Below are positions 5,579 to 5,888 of a stretch of DNA of 5,888 nucleotides, in pieces; position 1 is the first letter of the stretch, and each line of letters opens with the position of its first letter. The translations under genes and the position numbers were made by a program. Source of the DNA: Acidimicrobiaceae bacterium (GTDB lineage: Bacteria > Actinomycetota > Acidimicrobiia > Acidimicrobiales > Microtrichaceae); NCBI GenBank assembly GCA_003514205.1, contig DORQ01000120.1:18724-24611 (forward strand), given 5' to 3'. Under the pieces are notes generated by a model that was not told the DNA's origin, ran no database searches, and saw only the letters and a list, made by a program, of their open reading frames with translations.

Positions 5579-5888
5579 CGCACAGCACAACGAACTTGGG
5601 GTCGCTCGCCACATTCTCGACGTTGCCGAAGAGGCGTCGAAGCTTGGCGTGGTACCCAAGATGACGATTGCCCACCACCCAGAGCTGGCCCCCGTCGCGC
5701 AGCACTCGATGAGAATCCACAAACATGCGCCAGGCAGTTTCGTCGCTCACTGAATGGCCGAGGTGAAATGGTGGATTGGTCACGATGAGGTCCACCGAAC
5801 CCGGAGCCCACCCGAGGTGTGATTCCAACGCGCCCAGCTCGGATCCCCACATCGCCTGAGCGCGAGTATGGCTTGCACCGAGCGCGAG
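5568..5888 (-). CDS. RsmC-like class I SAM-dependent methyltransferase, 5' end outside the window
   Basis: The last 106 residues of a methyltransferase are visible; the frame is open to the right edge, so the ATG at 5852 is internal and not the start. The segment SVDLIVTNPPFHLG (31-44 of the visible part) contains the NPPF motif IV of enzymes that methylate exocyclic amino groups, followed by AWRMFVDSHRVLRDGGQLWVV and NRHLGYHAKLRRLFGNVENV, ending KFVVLCATR. This order (NPPFH, then a GG-x-LW strand, an N-x-HL-x-Y segment, then FG and KF-V at the end) is that of the RsmC/RlmG family, which makes N2-methylguanine in rRNA (G1207 of 16S for RsmC). The SAM-binding motif I lies outside the window. 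The precise target is inferred from the family only. Its stop lies inside the end of the convergent ligase gene. Confidence 0.85.
   Translation of the reverse strand, partial: LALGASHTRAQAMWGSELGALESHLGWAPGSVDLIVTNPPFHLGHSVSDETAWRMFVDSHRVLRDGGQLWVVGNRHLGYHAKLRRLFGNVENVASDPKFVVLCATR
5617..5640. repeat. Imperfect hairpin TCGACG-N12-CGTCGA after the ligase
   Basis: Six-base complementary arms with a 12-base loop lie about 40 bases after the ligase stop, inside the methyltransferase coding sequence. There is no T-tract. It could help end ligase transcription but is weak and may be chance. Confidence 0.15.

Noticed and set aside
5850..5852. ATG at 5852 as the start of the methyltransferase
   Set aside because: The frame stays open to the edge and the residues upstream continue the domain; a protein starting at 5852 would lack the SAM-binding half.
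1..5888. A defence island, biosynthetic cluster or mobile element joining these genes
   Set aside because: The genes alternate strand and belong to separate functions; there are no transposase, integrase, terminal repeats, CRISPR repeats or tRNA attachment sites.

Overview
The window looks like a piece of an actinobacterial chromosome with moderately high G+C. The best evidence is an acyl-CoA carboxylase beta subunit followed, with a 4-base overlap, by a small epsilon subunit of the actinobacterial type, together with a stand-alone LigC-type ATP-dependent DNA ligase. The exact lineage cannot be read from the sequence. Nothing suggests a plasmid, phage or insertion element, and there are no tRNA, rRNA or CRISPR features. 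It is gene-dense: no stretch of 300 bases lacks a gene, and the two divergent intergenic gaps are only 55 and about 120 bp.

Layout, left to right. (1) Positions 1-1702, minus strand: a two-gene operon of the carboxyltransferase beta subunit (155-1702) and an epsilon subunit (158 down to 1, cut by the window edge). (2) 1758-2348, plus strand: a LOG-family nucleoside-5'-monophosphate phosphoribohydrolase, divergent from the carboxylase. (3) 2332-4362, minus strand: an exported lipoprotein of the neutral/alkaline ceramidase superfamily, overlapping the end of the LOG gene tail to tail by 17 bp. (4) 4484-5578, plus strand: a LigC-type ATP-dependent DNA ligase, divergent from the lipoprotein gene. 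(5) 5568-5888, minus strand: the C-terminal part of an RsmC-like methyltransferase, overlapping the ligase tail to tail by 11 bp and running off the right edge.

The genes alternate strand, so they form separate transcription units; only the two carboxylase subunits clearly work together, in making malonyl-/methylmalonyl-CoA. The rest are probably unrelated housekeeping or accessory functions. I see no convincing new multi-gene system. The most interesting signals are: two genes (LOG and ligase) with a TANNNT box exactly six bases before the ATG, the geometry of leaderless promoters; a ceramidase-superfamily lipoprotein that keeps the likely zinc ligands but appears to lack the family's catalytic serine and carries ten cysteines in five close pairs; and short symmetric elements in both divergent promoter regions.
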